This document shows positions 1 to 9,500 of a stretch of DNA of 64,000 bases, piece after piece. Position 1 is the stretch's first letter, and each line of letters starts with the position of its first letter. A program made the position numbers and the translations under genes. The notes under the pieces are model-generated. The model was not told where the DNA came from. It was given only the letters and a program-made list of their open reading frames with translations, and made no database searches. The DNA is from Ramlibacter tataouinensis (GTDB lineage Bacteria; Pseudomonadota; Gammaproteobacteria; Burkholderiales; Burkholderiaceae_C), in assembly GCA_002427815.1 (NCBI GenBank), contig DIZF01000019.1, positions 1-64,000 on the forward strand, given 5' to 3'.

Positions 1-12
1 ATGGAGACCATC

Positions 13-783
13 ATGCTGAAAGGCAAAACCGCCCTGGTTACCGGCTCGACCAGCGGCATCGGCCTGGGCATCGCCAAGGCACTGGCGCGCCGGGGTGCCA
101 ACATCGTTCTCAACGGCTTCGGCGACGTCGAAGGACCCCGGTCGCAGGTGAAGGCCCTGGGCGTCAACGTGGCATATCACGGTGCCGACATGAGCAAACC
201 GGCCGAGATCGAGGACATGATGAAGTACGCCGCGGCGCAGTTCGGCCGCGTCGACGTGCTGGTGAACAACGCCGGCATCCAGTATGTCGCGCCGGTCGAG
301 GACTTCCCGCCCGATAAGTGGGATGCCATCATCGCGATCAACCTCTCCAGCGCCTTTCATGCCAGCCGCCTGGCACTGCCCGCCATGAAAGCCGCGAACT
401 GGGGCCGCATCATCAACGTGGCCTCGGTGCACGGCCTGGTGGCCTCCGCGCAGAAGTCCGCTTATGTGACGGCCAAGCACGGCCTGGTGGGCCTGACCAA
501 GGTCATCGCGCTGGAGAACGCCACCACCGGCGTGACCTGCAACGCGATCTGTCCGGGCTGGGTGTTGACGCCGCTGGTGCAGCAGCAGGTGGACGCCAGG
601 GCCAGGGCCAACGACTGTTCCAACGAAGAGGCCACGAAGCAGTTGCTGGGCGAAAAGGAGCCTTCATTGCAGTTCACGACGCCCGAGGAACTGGGCGAAC
701 TCGCCGTGTTCTTCTGCTCCCCCGCCGCCAACAACACAAGAGGCGTGGCGTGGAATATGGATGGGGGGTGGGCGGCCCAGTAG
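13..783 (+). CDS. bdhA: 3-hydroxybutyrate dehydrogenase (SDR family)
   Basis: A 256-residue cytoplasmic short-chain dehydrogenase that interconverts D-3-hydroxybutyrate and acetoacetate with NAD(H), the step that feeds polyhydroxybutyrate breakdown products into central metabolism. The cofactor loop TGSTSGIG lies at residues 10-17, NNAG at 85-88, and the catalytic Ser138, Tyr151 and Lys155 are all present. The C-terminal text (GVAWNMDGGW) is typical of this subfamily. An in-frame ATG exists at base 1, but GGAGA at 3-7 makes a good ribosome-binding site for the ATG at 13, and MLKGK is the usual family N-terminus, so 13 is preferred. The upstream context lies outside the window. Confidence 0.93.
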   Translation: MLKGKTALVTGSTSGIGLGIAKALARRGANIVLNGFGDVEGPRSQVKALGVNVAYHGADMSKPAEIEDMMKYAAAQFGRVDVLVNNAGIQYVAPVEDFPPDKWDAIIAINLSSAFHASRLALPAMKAANWGRIINVASVHGLVASAQKSAYVTAKHGLVGLTKVIALENATTGVTCNAICPGWVLTPLVQQQVDARARANDCSNEEATKQLLGEKEPSLQFTTPEELGELAVFFCSPAANNTRGVAWNMDGGWAAQ

Positions 784-1061
784 CGCAGGTCGAGGATCGC
801 AAAAGGCGATAGCTCTGTGTAACGAAGCCGACTTTTGCGATCGTGCTGCACCGCCGCTGCTTGCTGCGCAACGCGGTCGCTCTGGCGCAGCCCCATGCTG
901 CGCATGGGGATCGACCCGCTAATGGGCCGCTCGTCTGGTTGGCGCTCGATGCGCCAACCAGACGACAGACGCCTCCCAGCAAGAGCGGAATGCTCCGATT
1001 TCCCCTTCCACCCGCATCTCCGGCGCGACGCCACATCGCTGCGCTCACCCGCAGCGCTCCT
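784..1061. repeat. Non-coding spacer with three inverted repeats
   Basis: This 278-base gap between two convergent genes holds three separate dyads. GATCGCAAAAG (795-805) pairs with CTTTTGCGATC (832-842), 11 bp. CCCCATG (891-897) pairs with CATGGGG (903-909), 7 bp with a 5-base loop. A 15-bp perfect stem runs 931-945 with 951-965 around the loop TCGAT. No long T-run follows any of them. Open frames crossing the gap show no recognisable protein. The gap may be a composite bidirectional terminator or a dispersed genomic repeat element. The inverted repeats are directly visible; the role is not. Confidence 0.75.
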
Positions 1062-1874
1062 TCACCCCAACCCCAGCCAGTCACTCTGCACCGTCTCGAA
1101 CCAGCTTTTTTCCGGCTGGTAGTCGCAGCGTTCCAGCCGGCACCTGCGCTGCTGGCCCGGCGACACCGCATCCCAGTGGACCAGGTTCACCGAATTGCAG
1201 GTGCCATGCCGCACCCGCGAGGACACGGCGGTACCCGCCTGGACACACCACATCGGCCGCGGCGTCGGCTGCGGCCGGTCCCGCAGGTCCAGCACGTAGG
1301 GCAGATGGATGTGCCCACCCAGCACAAGGTCGGCGCCGGCTTGCGACCAGGCCTGCAGGGCCGGATCGGCGCCGCGCAGGCGGTCATGCTCGTCTTCGGC
1401 CCGAAACACTGCCGCAGGCTGGTGCGTGACCACGATGCGCAACTGCCGTGGCCGCGCTGCCTGCAACTGGTTCGCCACGCGCCGCACCTGATCCGGCGAA
1501 ACCTCCCCATTGACGTGCCGTGACGCGCGGGTGGTGTTCACTCCGATCACCAGGAAATCGTCGGTCTCCAGCGTCGGATCCAGCCGGGGTCCGAAAGCGT
1601 TCAGGTAATTGCCATAGGGCCGGGCCACCCGGGACAGCACGTCGAACAGCGGAATGTCGTGATTGCCGGGCAGGGGCAGCATCCGGGCGATGCCGAGGCG
1701 ATCGCACAAACGCCTCGCCGCTGCGAACTGTGCCGGCCGGGCGCGCTGGGTGATGTCGCCGCTGAACACCAGGACATCCGGGAGCCGCTCGCGCGCCAGC
1801 ACCTCGAGCGCAGCCACGACCCGTGGCTGCTCGGTGCCGAAATGGGTATCGGAGATGTGCAGCAGGATGCTCAT
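1062..1874 (-). CDS. Calcineurin-like metallophosphoesterase
   Basis: A 270-residue two-metal phosphoesterase related to CpdA/Icc-type enzymes. The complete metal-binding set is visible: D9 and H11 (SDTHF), D40 (SGDITQ), N71 and H72 (PGNHD), H151 (VTHQP), and H188/H190 (GGHIH). There is no signal peptide or membrane segment, so it should act in the cytoplasm on a phosphodiester or phosphomonoester, perhaps a nucleotide. cAMP phosphodiesterase activity is possible but cannot be settled from sequence. It stands alone, converging on bdhA across the hairpin-rich gap. No strong ribosome-binding site precedes the ATG. Confidence 0.88.
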   Translation of the reverse strand: MSILLHISDTHFGTEQPRVVAALEVLARERLPDVLVFSGDITQRARPAQFAAARRLCDRLGIARMLPLPGNHDIPLFDVLSRVARPYGNYLNAFGPRLDPTLETDDFLVIGVNTTRASRHVNGEVSPDQVRRVANQLQAARPRQLRIVVTHQPAAVFRAEDEHDRLRGADPALQAWSQAGADLVLGGHIHLPYVLDLRDRPQPTPRPMWCVQAGTAVSSRVRHGTCNSVNLVHWDAVSPGQQRRCRLERCDYQPEKSWFETVQSDWLGLG

Positions 1875-1994
1875 TGGCGGCGCACCGACAGCCCGGCCGC
1901 GCGCTCAGCCAGCATGGCAGCTTGCCAACGGGAGAACTCGGGCCGCATCGGTCCAGCTTATCCACCCTCCCGGGCCGAGGCTGTCGGACGGCAC

Positions 1995-2693
1995 CTAGCG
2001 CAGTTGTACGGAACCCGAGACCGTGACCGTCACCGTGCTTTTCCCGGCTTCGACGGGCACGGGCATATCGGCCTGGCCGGCCAGGGCCATCACGCGTTGT
2101 CTGGGCACGAATCCCTGGTCGTTTGAATTCACGGCGATCTCGCGCAGGCTGTAGCCGGAAAAGCCGAAGCCCTTCGCCAATTCGGCGGCCTTGGTCTTGA
2201 AGCGTTCGATGGCCGCCGCCTGGACTTCGCCTTCCACCTTGGCGCGTTGCTCGCGGCTCAGGCCGAAGCTCACCGCCCCCACGGTCAGGGTCTGCATTCT
2301 GGCGGCCGCCTGCGTGATGCGGGCAAAGTCGCGGCCTTCCAGGACCAGTTCGGCGGTTCCGTTCCAGCCGCTGATCTTGCCGTCGCGGCTGTAGCGCGGG
2401 TACAGCCCGAAGGTTCCCGTGCGCACATCCATCTGGCCCGGTTGCGCCGTCTTCCGGGCTTCGGCCAGCGCCGCATCGAGCGCGGCCTTGAGCTGAGCCT
2501 GGACGGCTTGTGCCTCGGCGCCCTCGCGCGTCGTGGTCAGGCTCAGGCTCAGCAAGTCCTGCTGCACTTCCACGCTGCCGCTGGCTGACAGCTGCAGCAC
2601 GTTCTGCGGGGGTGGATAAGGCAGGGCCTGCGCCGATGCCCAGGCGGCAGCGGCCAGCAGCGCGATGCCGATCATCAGTTTTTTGAAATGCAT
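1995..2693 (-). CDS. SIMPL-domain (DUF541) exported protein
   Basis: A 232-residue protein with a clear signal peptide at residues 1-22 (MHFKK, hydrophobic run, ASA cleavage site before QALPYPP) and a single SIMPL/DUF541 domain filling the rest. The opening LQLSASGSVEVQQDLL and the closing VTVTVSGSVQL are family signatures. Members are periplasmic or outer-membrane-associated proteins linked loosely to oxidative stress and signalling; none has a defined reaction. The frame extends 28 codons further upstream, but the ATG at 2693 places the signal peptide properly at the N-terminus. Confidence 0.88.
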   Translation of the reverse strand: MHFKKLMIGIALLAAAAWASAQALPYPPPQNVLQLSASGSVEVQQDLLSLSLTTTREGAEAQAVQAQLKAALDAALAEARKTAQPGQMDVRTGTFGLYPRYSRDGKISGWNGTAELVLEGRDFARITQAAARMQTLTVGAVSFGLSREQRAKVEGEVQAAAIERFKTKAAELAKGFGFSGYSLREIAVNSNDQGFVPRQRVMALAGQADMPVPVEAGKSTVTVTVSGSVQLR

Positions 2694-2890
2694 GCAGTCC
2701 GTCGGTTGCCAGCCGACATCATGAACCTTTGGGTCCAACGCCCGCGGACTCCGGCGCTTGCGTAAATCCTGCCGCACATGCGAGCTTGCAGGCGAAGACT
2801 GCGAAATGCCTGTTCCACATCGCTGTTCAACGTGCGATTCCAGGCCAGGTTCACGAGGTGGCAGTGAGCCCTTGCGCTGCGCCGCAACAT

Positions 2891-2907
2891 TTGTAACACT
2901 GTGTCAA
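2891..2907 (+). promoter_or_regulatory. Possible regulatory dyad upstream of ompR
   Basis: TTGTAACACTGTGTCAA is an imperfect inverted repeat (6 of 8 positions match) 76 bases before ompR, in an otherwise featureless 289-base gap (2694-2982). The GTAACA core resembles the kind of site OmpR-family regulators use, so autoregulation is conceivable. This is a weak pattern match only, and no convincing -10/-35 pair was identified around it. Confidence 0.25.
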
Positions 2908-2982
2908 GCATCCGGGAAAACGCCGCATGCCCGGCGCCAAGCCCCTCAGAATCGGGCCGGTTACATATGACATTGGAGCGAC

Positions 2983-3714
2983 ATGACCCAAACTGCAGCC
3001 CGCACCGACAAGATCCTCGTCGTCGACGATGACGCTCGCATTCGCGATCTGCTGCGCCGTTACCTGACCCAGGAGGGCTTCGAGGTCATTCTGGCGGAGG
3101 ACGGCAAAGCCCTGAACCGCCTGATGCTGCGCGAAACCGCCGACCTGATCGTGCTCGACCTCATGATGCCGGGCGAGGATGGCCTTTCCATCTGCCGGCG
3201 CCTGCGCGCCGCCAATGACCGCACGCCTATCATCATGCTCACCGCCAAGGGCGAGGATGTGGACCGTATTGTCGGGCTGGAAGTCGGCGCCGACGACTAC
3301 CTCGGCAAGCCTTTCAACCCCCGCGAACTGCTGGCCCGGGTCCACGCGGTGCTGCGCCGCCGGCCGGCCCAGGAAGCCCCCGGCGCACCGTCGAGCGACA
3401 ACGAAGTGGTGAGCTTCGGCCCCTTTGCCTTCGATCTGGGCGCCCGCACCCTGCGCAAGAACGGTGAAGAGCTGCCGCTGACGACCGGCGAGTTCGCCAT
3501 GCTCAAGGCGCTGGTGCGGCACCCGCGTCAGCCGCTGTCGCGCGAAAAGCTGGCCCAGCTGGCCCGCGGGCGCGAATTCGAGCCCTTCGACCGCAGCCTG
3601 GACGTGCAGGTGTCACGGCTGCGCAAGCTGGTGGAGGTCGATCCGGCCGCCCCGCGCTATATCCAGACGGTTTGGGGCGTAGGTTACGTTTTCGTTCCAG
3701 ATGGCGCCGGCTGA
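2983..3714 (+). CDS. ompR: Response regulator OmpR
   Basis: A 243-residue OmpR-type transcription factor. The receiver domain (residues 10-125) has the acidic pocket D15-D17, phosphoacceptor D59 (IVLDLMMPG), T87 and K109. A winged-helix DNA-binding domain follows (about 143-238), with the recognition-helix text DVQVSRLRKL and the wing motif YIQTVWGVGYVF. It forms a two-component system with the histidine kinase that starts 52 bases downstream. By family it probably controls outer-membrane porins and the envelope response to osmolarity. A GGAG-like ribosome-binding site lies 5 bases before the ATG. Confidence 0.95.
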   Translation: MTQTAARTDKILVVDDDARIRDLLRRYLTQEGFEVILAEDGKALNRLMLRETADLIVLDLMMPGEDGLSICRRLRAANDRTPIIMLTAKGEDVDRIVGLEVGADDYLGKPFNPRELLARVHAVLRRRPAQEAPGAPSSDNEVVSFGPFAFDLGARTLRKNGEELPLTTGEFAMLKALVRHPRQPLSREKLAQLARGREFEPFDRSLDVQVSRLRKLVEVDPAAPRYIQTVWGVGYVFVPDGAG

Positions 3715-3766
3715 TTGCGCCCGATTCAAACAATAATCGGACGGTACACATGAGCAGGGAATCCGC

Positions 3767-5221
3767 GTGCTTCGAGGCGCCACCACCAGCATCGACGTAA
3801 CCAGTCCGACACCGCTTGAAACGGCGCCGGCGCCGCTGGACATGCGCCCGAGGGTCGGCCTGTCCCTCTTCTGGCGCACCTTCTTCCTGTTGTCCCTGCT
3901 GCTGATCGGCAGCATCGTGGCATGGCTGCAAACCTTCCGCGCGCTGGAGTTCGAGCCGCGCGCGGTGCAGACGGCGCAGCAGATCGCCTCGCTGGTGAAC
4001 TTGAGCCGCGCGGCCCTGGCTCACTCGGACTCCATCGCCCGGGTTTCGCTCATCAAGACCCTGGCCGACCAGGAAGGGGTCCGAATCCTGCCGCGCGAAC
4101 CGAACGACACCTATGCCGCCTTCAGCCTGGGCGAGATGGACACCCGGGTCATGGACGAGCTGGCGACGCGGCTGGGCCCGGGCACGATCATGGCGGCCAG
4201 TGTGAATAGCGCGCCGGGCCTGTGGGTGGGCTTCAAGATCGACACCGACCCCTACTGGATTCAGCTCGACCGGGCTCGCCTGACCAACGTGGGCGGACGG
4301 ACCTGGCTGATCTGGCTGATCACGGCGGCAGCCCTGTCGCTGACCGGCGCCGCGCTGATCGCCCGCCTGATCAACCGGCCGCTCAAGCAGCTTTCGTTCG
4401 CCGCCAGCCGGGTGCGCGACGGCGATTTCGACGCCAGCCGGCTGGACGAAAAGGCGGTGACCAGCGAGATTCGCGAGGTCAACATCGGCTTCAACCGGAT
4501 GGCCCAGCAGCTGGCCAAGATCGAGCAGGACCGCGCCGTCATGCTGGCGGGCATTTCACACGACCTGCGCACGCCGCTGGCGCGCTTGCGTCTGGAAACC
4601 GAGATGAGCGTGGCCGATGCCGATGCGCGCGAGCATATGGCGGCCGACATCGACCAGCTCGACGCCATCATCGACAAATTCCTGGACTATGCCCGTCCGG
4701 ACCACGCCGAGCTCAAGCAGGTGCTCCTCAACGACGTGATCGAAGCCTGCCTGTACGCGGTGCAGGACCAGGGCGACATGCGCATCAACCTGGACGTGTC
4801 CAAGGGCCTGTATGTGCTCGCCGACGAGGTGGAACTCGCCCGCGTCATTTCCAACCTGCTGGAAAACGCCAGACGCTACGGCAAGACGCCCGAGACGGGA
4901 ATTGCCGTGGTCGACATCGTCGCCAAGTCGCGCAACGAATGGGTGTTGCTGAAGGTGCGCGATCACGGCATGGGCGTGGCGCCGGAGGCCCTGCCCAACC
5001 TGATCAAGCCGTTCTTCCGCGGCGACGCCGCCCGGACCGCGGCCACGGGCGCCGGCCTGGGCCTGGCCATCGTCGACAAGACCGTCCAGCGCATGGGCGG
5101 AATCTTCGCACTGGCCAACACCACGACGGGCGGGCTGGCGGCCCACATCAAGCTGCAAAAGCCGAAATCTCCCCCGGTGGCACAGCCCGAGCCCGTCGCC
5201 AAGACAGAACCGGCGTATTAG
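3767..5221 (+). CDS. envZ: EnvZ-type sensor histidine kinase
   Basis: A 484-residue membrane kinase. TM1 is near residues 35-56, a periplasmic region runs to 179, TM2 is near 180-200 and is followed by a HAMP linker. The dimerisation box is GISHDLRTPL, with phospho-accepting H265. The ATPase boxes are N-box NLLENARR (363-370), G1 RDHGMGV (398-404) and G2 GAGLGLAI (428-435). It phosphorylates the adjacent OmpR. Translation probably starts at the GTG at 3767, preceded by AGGGA at 3756-3760. An internal ATG at 3842 would still retain TM1. The tail is Pro-rich. Its TAG stop shares bases with the ispF stop on the other strand. Confidence 0.93.
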   Translation: MLRGATTSIDVTSPTPLETAPAPLDMRPRVGLSLFWRTFFLLSLLLIGSIVAWLQTFRALEFEPRAVQTAQQIASLVNLSRAALAHSDSIARVSLIKTLADQEGVRILPREPNDTYAAFSLGEMDTRVMDELATRLGPGTIMAASVNSAPGLWVGFKIDTDPYWIQLDRARLTNVGGRTWLIWLITAAALSLTGAALIARLINRPLKQLSFAASRVRDGDFDASRLDEKAVTSEIREVNIGFNRMAQQLAKIEQDRAVMLAGISHDLRTPLARLRLETEMSVADADAREHMAADIDQLDAIIDKFLDYARPDHAELKQVLLNDVIEACLYAVQDQGDMRINLDVSKGLYVLADEVELARVISNLLENARRYGKTPETGIAVVDIVAKSRNEWVLLKVRDHGMGVAPEALPNLIKPFFRGDAARTAATGAGLGLAIVDKTVQRMGGIFALANTTTGGLAAHIKLQKPKSPPVAQPEPVAKTEPAY

Positions 5222-5715
5222 GACGCGCGGGGGATCGGTTCTCCACTCAGGAGCACCACGGCCCTGGCTTCGATGGCCAGCCCCTGTCCCACCGGTCCCA
5301 TATTCTCGGCCGTTTTGGCCTTCACATTGACCTGCCCCGGCGCGACGTCCAGCGCCTGCGCGATGCGTGCGCACATCGCCTCGAGGTGGGGCGCGAGCCG
5401 CGGCGCCTGGGCGATGACAGTGCTGTCGACATTGCCGATCTGCCAGCCGTGCTCGCGCACACGGCGAGCCGCCTCGGCCAGCAGCACCATCGAGTCGGCG
5501 CCCCGGAAACGTTCATCGGTATCGGCGAACAGCCGGCCGATGTCGCCCAGCGCGGCAGCGCCCAGCAGCGCATCGGTGATCGCGTGCAGCAACACGTCGG
5601 CATCGGAATGGCCGAGCAGGCCGCGCTCGCAGGGCAGTTCCACGCCGCCGATCATCAGCTTGCGCCCGGGGACGAGCGCATGCACGTCCCATCCTTCGCC
5701 AATGCGAATCGTCAT
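5218..5715 (-). CDS. ispF: 2-C-methyl-D-erythritol 2,4-cyclodiphosphate synthase
   Basis: A 165-residue cytoplasmic enzyme of the MEP isoprenoid pathway. It cyclises CDP-methylerythritol 2-phosphate to MEcPP with release of CMP. The zinc ligands D10, H12 and H44 are present (GWDVHAL and HSDADVLLHA), as are the substrate loop DIGRLF and the C-terminal TAENMGPVGQG. It is the second gene of an ispD-ispF operon, 37 bases after ispD. Its stop codon overlaps the envZ stop (bases 5218-5221 read TTAG). Confidence 0.96.
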   Translation of the reverse strand: MTIRIGEGWDVHALVPGRKLMIGGVELPCERGLLGHSDADVLLHAITDALLGAAALGDIGRLFADTDERFRGADSMVLLAEAARRVREHGWQIGNVDSTVIAQAPRLAPHLEAMCARIAQALDVAPGQVNVKAKTAENMGPVGQGLAIEARAVVLLSGEPIPRAS

Positions 5716-5752
5716 GAGGCCTTCCGGTTGAGCGTTGACACAGGGCGGCGGG

Positions 5753-6454
5753 TCACCGTGCGCGGCTTCTCAGCACGGCCTCGGCCAGGGCGAAATCATC
5801 GGGATAGGTCACCTTGAGATTCTGCGCCCCGTCGGGCACCAGCAGCGGCCGGTGTCCCAGGCCCTCGATCGCGGAAGCTTCGTCGGTGAAATGGGCGCCC
5901 GGCCGCTCCAGCGCCTGCATCAGCATGCCGATGCGGAACATCTGCGGCGTCTGGGCCAGCCACTTGTCCTCGCGCTCGAGCGTCGCCGCCACGCGCCCGC
6001 CCTCCTCGCGTTTGAGCGTATCGGTCAGCTTGTGCGCGAGCAGCCCGCCGACCTCGTCATCGGCACAGGCGTCGATCACCTTGTCGATCAGCGCCGGCGT
6101 AATCAGGCAGCGCGCCGCGTCATGCACCAGCACCCAGTCGTGCTCGTTCGCGCCCACGCGGCCCAGCTCGTACAGCCCGTTCTTCACGCTGGCCGCCCGG
6201 GTGGCGCCGCCGCAGGGCACCACCAGCGCCGAGGTTGGGTTGCGCTCGAAGAAGCCGTCGCCGGGTGCCACCACCACCAGGATCCTGGCGATCCGGCGCA
6301 CCGCGGCCAAAGCCGCCAGGGGGTGCCAGACCATGGGGTGGCCGGCGATGCGCTCGTACTGCTTGGGACCGTTGGTGCCGGCACGGCTGCCGGTGCCGGC
6401 GCATGGAACCAGTGCGTAGAAACGGGGATTGGGATTGCTTTCGATCGTGGCCAT
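5753..6454 (-). CDS. ispD: 2-C-methyl-D-erythritol 4-phosphate cytidylyltransferase
   Basis: A 233-residue enzyme that transfers CMP from CTP to methylerythritol phosphate, two steps before IspF in the MEP pathway. The nucleotide loop at 17-31 reads PCAGTGSRAGTNGPK, where many homologues have PAAGxGxRMG. K31 and the later HDAARCLI segment are conserved. It leads the ispDF operon. Its promoter must lie in the 123-base gap shared with mfd, which also holds a terminator-like hairpin. Confidence 0.95.
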   Translation of the reverse strand: MATIESNPNPRFYALVPCAGTGSRAGTNGPKQYERIAGHPMVWHPLAALAAVRRIARILVVVAPGDGFFERNPTSALVVPCGGATRAASVKNGLYELGRVGANEHDWVLVHDAARCLITPALIDKVIDACADDEVGGLLAHKLTDTLKREEGGRVAATLEREDKWLAQTPQMFRIGMLMQALERPGAHFTDEASAIEGLGHRPLLVPDGAQNLKVTYPDDFALAEAVLRSRAR

Positions 6455-6478
6455 GCGTCCATTCTAGAATCGGGGCTT

Positions 6479-6520
6479 ACACCCCACCCTCTTCAGGCGC
6501 GGGGTGTTTTGTATTTTTTT
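6479..6520 (+). terminator. Terminator-like hairpin with T-tract
   Basis: ACACCCC (6479-6485) pairs with GGGGTGT (6501-6507) around a 15-base loop, followed at once by TTTGTATTTTTTT. On the plus strand this is a plausible factor-independent terminator. It sits in the mfd leader, after the ispFD genes, which lie on the opposite strand. It could stop envZ read-through running antisense to ispFD, or act as an mfd leader element. The structure is visible; the function is inferred. Confidence 0.6.
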
Positions 6521-6577
6521 GCCGCCGGGCTGCTTCAGGGCAACAGTTGCCGCCTTGGGCCGGCGCAACTTTTGTTT

Positions 6578-9500
6578 ATGGATCTACCCAAACTCAGCAT
6601 CGGCAGGCGCTTCACACTGCCCCGGCCCCCCGGCTCGGCCGACGCGTTGCTGTTGGCGCGCGTTGCCGAGCGCGCGAAAACCGACGGTCGGCTGACGGCC
6701 ATCGTGACGGCGGACGCCACGGACGCGCAACGCCTGCTCGACGAGATGGCGTTCTTTGCCCCTGAACTGCGCTGCGCACTGTTTCCGGATTGGGAAACGC
6801 TGCCCTACGACACCTTTTCGCCGCACCAGGACCTGATCAGCGAGCGGCTGGCCACGCTGTGGCGCATCTCGCAGGGCGAGGCCGATGTGGTGGTGGTGCC
6901 GGCCACGACAGCCTTGTACCGGGTCGCGCCACCGAGTTTCCTGGCCGGCTATACCTTTCACTTCCAGGTCCGGCAGAAACTCGAGGAGGCGCGCCTGAAG
7001 GCCCAGTTGACGCTGGCCGGGTACAGCCACGTCACCCAGGTGGTCAGCCCGGGCGAGTACGCGGTGCGCGGCGGACTGATCGACCTGTTTCCGATGGGCT
7101 CCACGGTGCCCTACCGGGTCGACCTGTTCGACGACGAGATCGATTCCATCCGCACCTTCGACCCCGACAGCCAGCGCAGCCTGTACCCCGTGCCCGAGGT
7201 GCGTTTGCTGCCGGGCCGCGAGTTCCCCATGGATGACGACGCGCGGGCCAAATTCCGCAGCCGCTGGCGCGAGCTGCTGGAGGGCGACCCGACCAAGAGC
7301 CGCATCTACAAGGACATCGGCAACGGCGTGGCAACGGCCGGGATCGAGTATTACCTGCCGCTGTTCTTCGACGACACGGCGACAGTGTTCGACTACATCG
7401 GCGTGGGCTCCACCGTTGTGCTGCATGGCGACCTGGAGCCGGCTTTCCAGCGCTTCTGGCAGGACACGCGGGACCGCTACCGGCTGGTGCGCGGCGACCC
7501 GGATCGGCCGGCGCTGCCGCCGGAAACATTGTTTCTCACGGCCGAGCAGTTCTATGGCCGCGCCAACGAGCATCCCCAGCTGGCGCTGCGGCCTGTGGAA
7601 GGCACACCCTATGCCGAATTCGAGGCGCTGCCCCCAATGGCCGTGGTCCGCGGCGTCGAGGAGCCACTCGCCTCATTCAAGGCGTATCTGCAGGCCAGCC
7701 CGCAGCGGGCGTTGCTGCTGGCCGAAAGCGATGGTCGGCGCGAGAGTCTGCTGGATTTCCTGCGCGCCAGCCATCTTTCGCCGCCCGCCTTCGACTCGCT
7801 GGCGGAATTCCAGGCCGGCGACGAGAGGCTCGGCATCGCCACCGCGCCGCTGGCCACCGGCTTCGCCTGGGTCGAGCAGGGCATCGCCTTCATCACCGAG
7901 ACCGAACTGTTCGCGGCCGGGCCCACCACGCGCCGGCGCAAGAAGCAGGAACAGGTCAGCGACGTCGAAGCCCTGATCAAGGACCTGTCGGAGCTGAACG
8001 TCGGCGATCCGGTGGTCCACAGCCAGCACGGAATCGGCCGCTACCGGGGCCTGGTCAACCTCGACCTGGGCCAGGGCAGCAACGACGATGGCTCGCCCGT
8101 GGTGCAGGAATTCCTGCACCTCGAATACGCGGACAAGGCCACCCTGTATGTGCCGGTGAGCCAGTTGCACCTGATCAGCCGCTACACCGGCGTGTCCGCC
8201 GACGAGGCCCCGCTGCACAAGCTGGGTTCGGGCCAGTGGGAAAAGGCCAAGCGCCGGGCCGCGCAGCAGGTGCGCGACACCGCGGCCGAACTCCTCAACA
8301 TCTATGCCCGCCGGGCCGCGCGGGAAGGCCACGCCTTCCGCTTCTCGGCGCAGGACTACGAAGTGTTCGCCAACGATTTCGGCTTCGAGGAAACCGCCGA
8401 CCAGAACGCGGCCATCCATGCGGTGATCCAGGACATGATCTCGCCGCGGCCGATGGACCGCCTGGTGTGCGGCGACGTCGGTTTCGGCAAGACCGAAGTG
8501 GCCTTGCGCGCCGCCTTCATCGCCGTCACCGGCGGCCGGCAGGTGGCCTTCCTCGCGCCCACCACCCTGCTGGCCGAGCAGCATTTCCAGACCCTCGCCG
8601 ACCGCTTCGCCAAGTGGCCGGTGAAGATCGCCGAGGTCTCGCGCTTCCGTTCGGCAAAGGAAGTCACGGCCACGCTCAAGGGACTGGCGGACGGCACCGT
8701 GGACATCGTCGTGGGCACCCACAAGCTGCTCAGCGCGTCGACCAAATTCAAGAACCTGGGTCTGCTCATCATCGACGAGGAGCACCGCTTCGGCGTGCGG
8801 CACAAGGAGGCGATGAAGGCCATGCGGGCCGAGGTCGACGTGCTCACGCTCACCGCGACACCGATCCCCCGGACGCTGGGCATGGCCCTGGAGGGCCTGC
8901 GCGACCTGTCGGTCATCGCCACGGCGCCGCAGCGGCGGCTGGCGATCAAGACCTTCGTTCGCAACGAGGGCAACGGCGTGATCCGCGAAGCCGTGCTGCG
9001 CGAGCTCAAGCGCGGCGGCCAGGTCTATTTCCTGCACAACGAGGTGGAAACCATCCAGAACCGGCGCGAGCGGCTGCAGGAGCTGCTGCCCGAGGCGCAC
9101 ATCGCAGTGGCCCATGGCCAGATGCCCGAGCGCGAGCTGGAGCGCGTGATGCGCGACTTCGTGGCCCAGCGCTACAACCTGCTGCTGTGCTCGACCATCA
9201 TCGAGACGGGCATCGACGTGCCCACCGCCAACACCATCGTCATCAGCCGCGCCGACAAGTTCGGCCTGGCCCAGTTGCACCAGTTGCGCGGGCGCGTCGG
9301 CCGCAGCCACCACCAGGCCTATGCCTACCTCATGGTCCCGGAAATCGAGAGCCTGACGCGGCAGGCGGCCCAGCGGCTGGACGCGATCCAGCAGATGGAA
9401 GAGCTCGGCTCGGGCTTCTACCTGGCGATGCACGACCTGGAAATCCGCGGCGCCGGCGAAGTGCTCGGCGAAAACCAGAGCGGCAACATGCTGGAAGTGG

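Noticed and set aside
462..1171. Minus-strand frames crossing the hairpin gap after bdhA
   Set aside because: They are antisense to bdhA at one end and out of frame with the phosphoesterase at the other. No ribosome-binding site or domain was found.
4222..5817. A 531-codon plus-strand frame across the envZ-ispF junction
   Set aside because: It overlaps envZ in another frame and then runs antisense to ispF and ispD, and the text is Arg/Gly/Pro-rich without a family match.
5735..6577. A 5' extension of the mfd frame by 281 codons
   Set aside because: The extension runs antisense to ispD, contains no domain and passes through a terminator-like hairpin; the ATG at 6578 gives the standard Mfd N-terminus.
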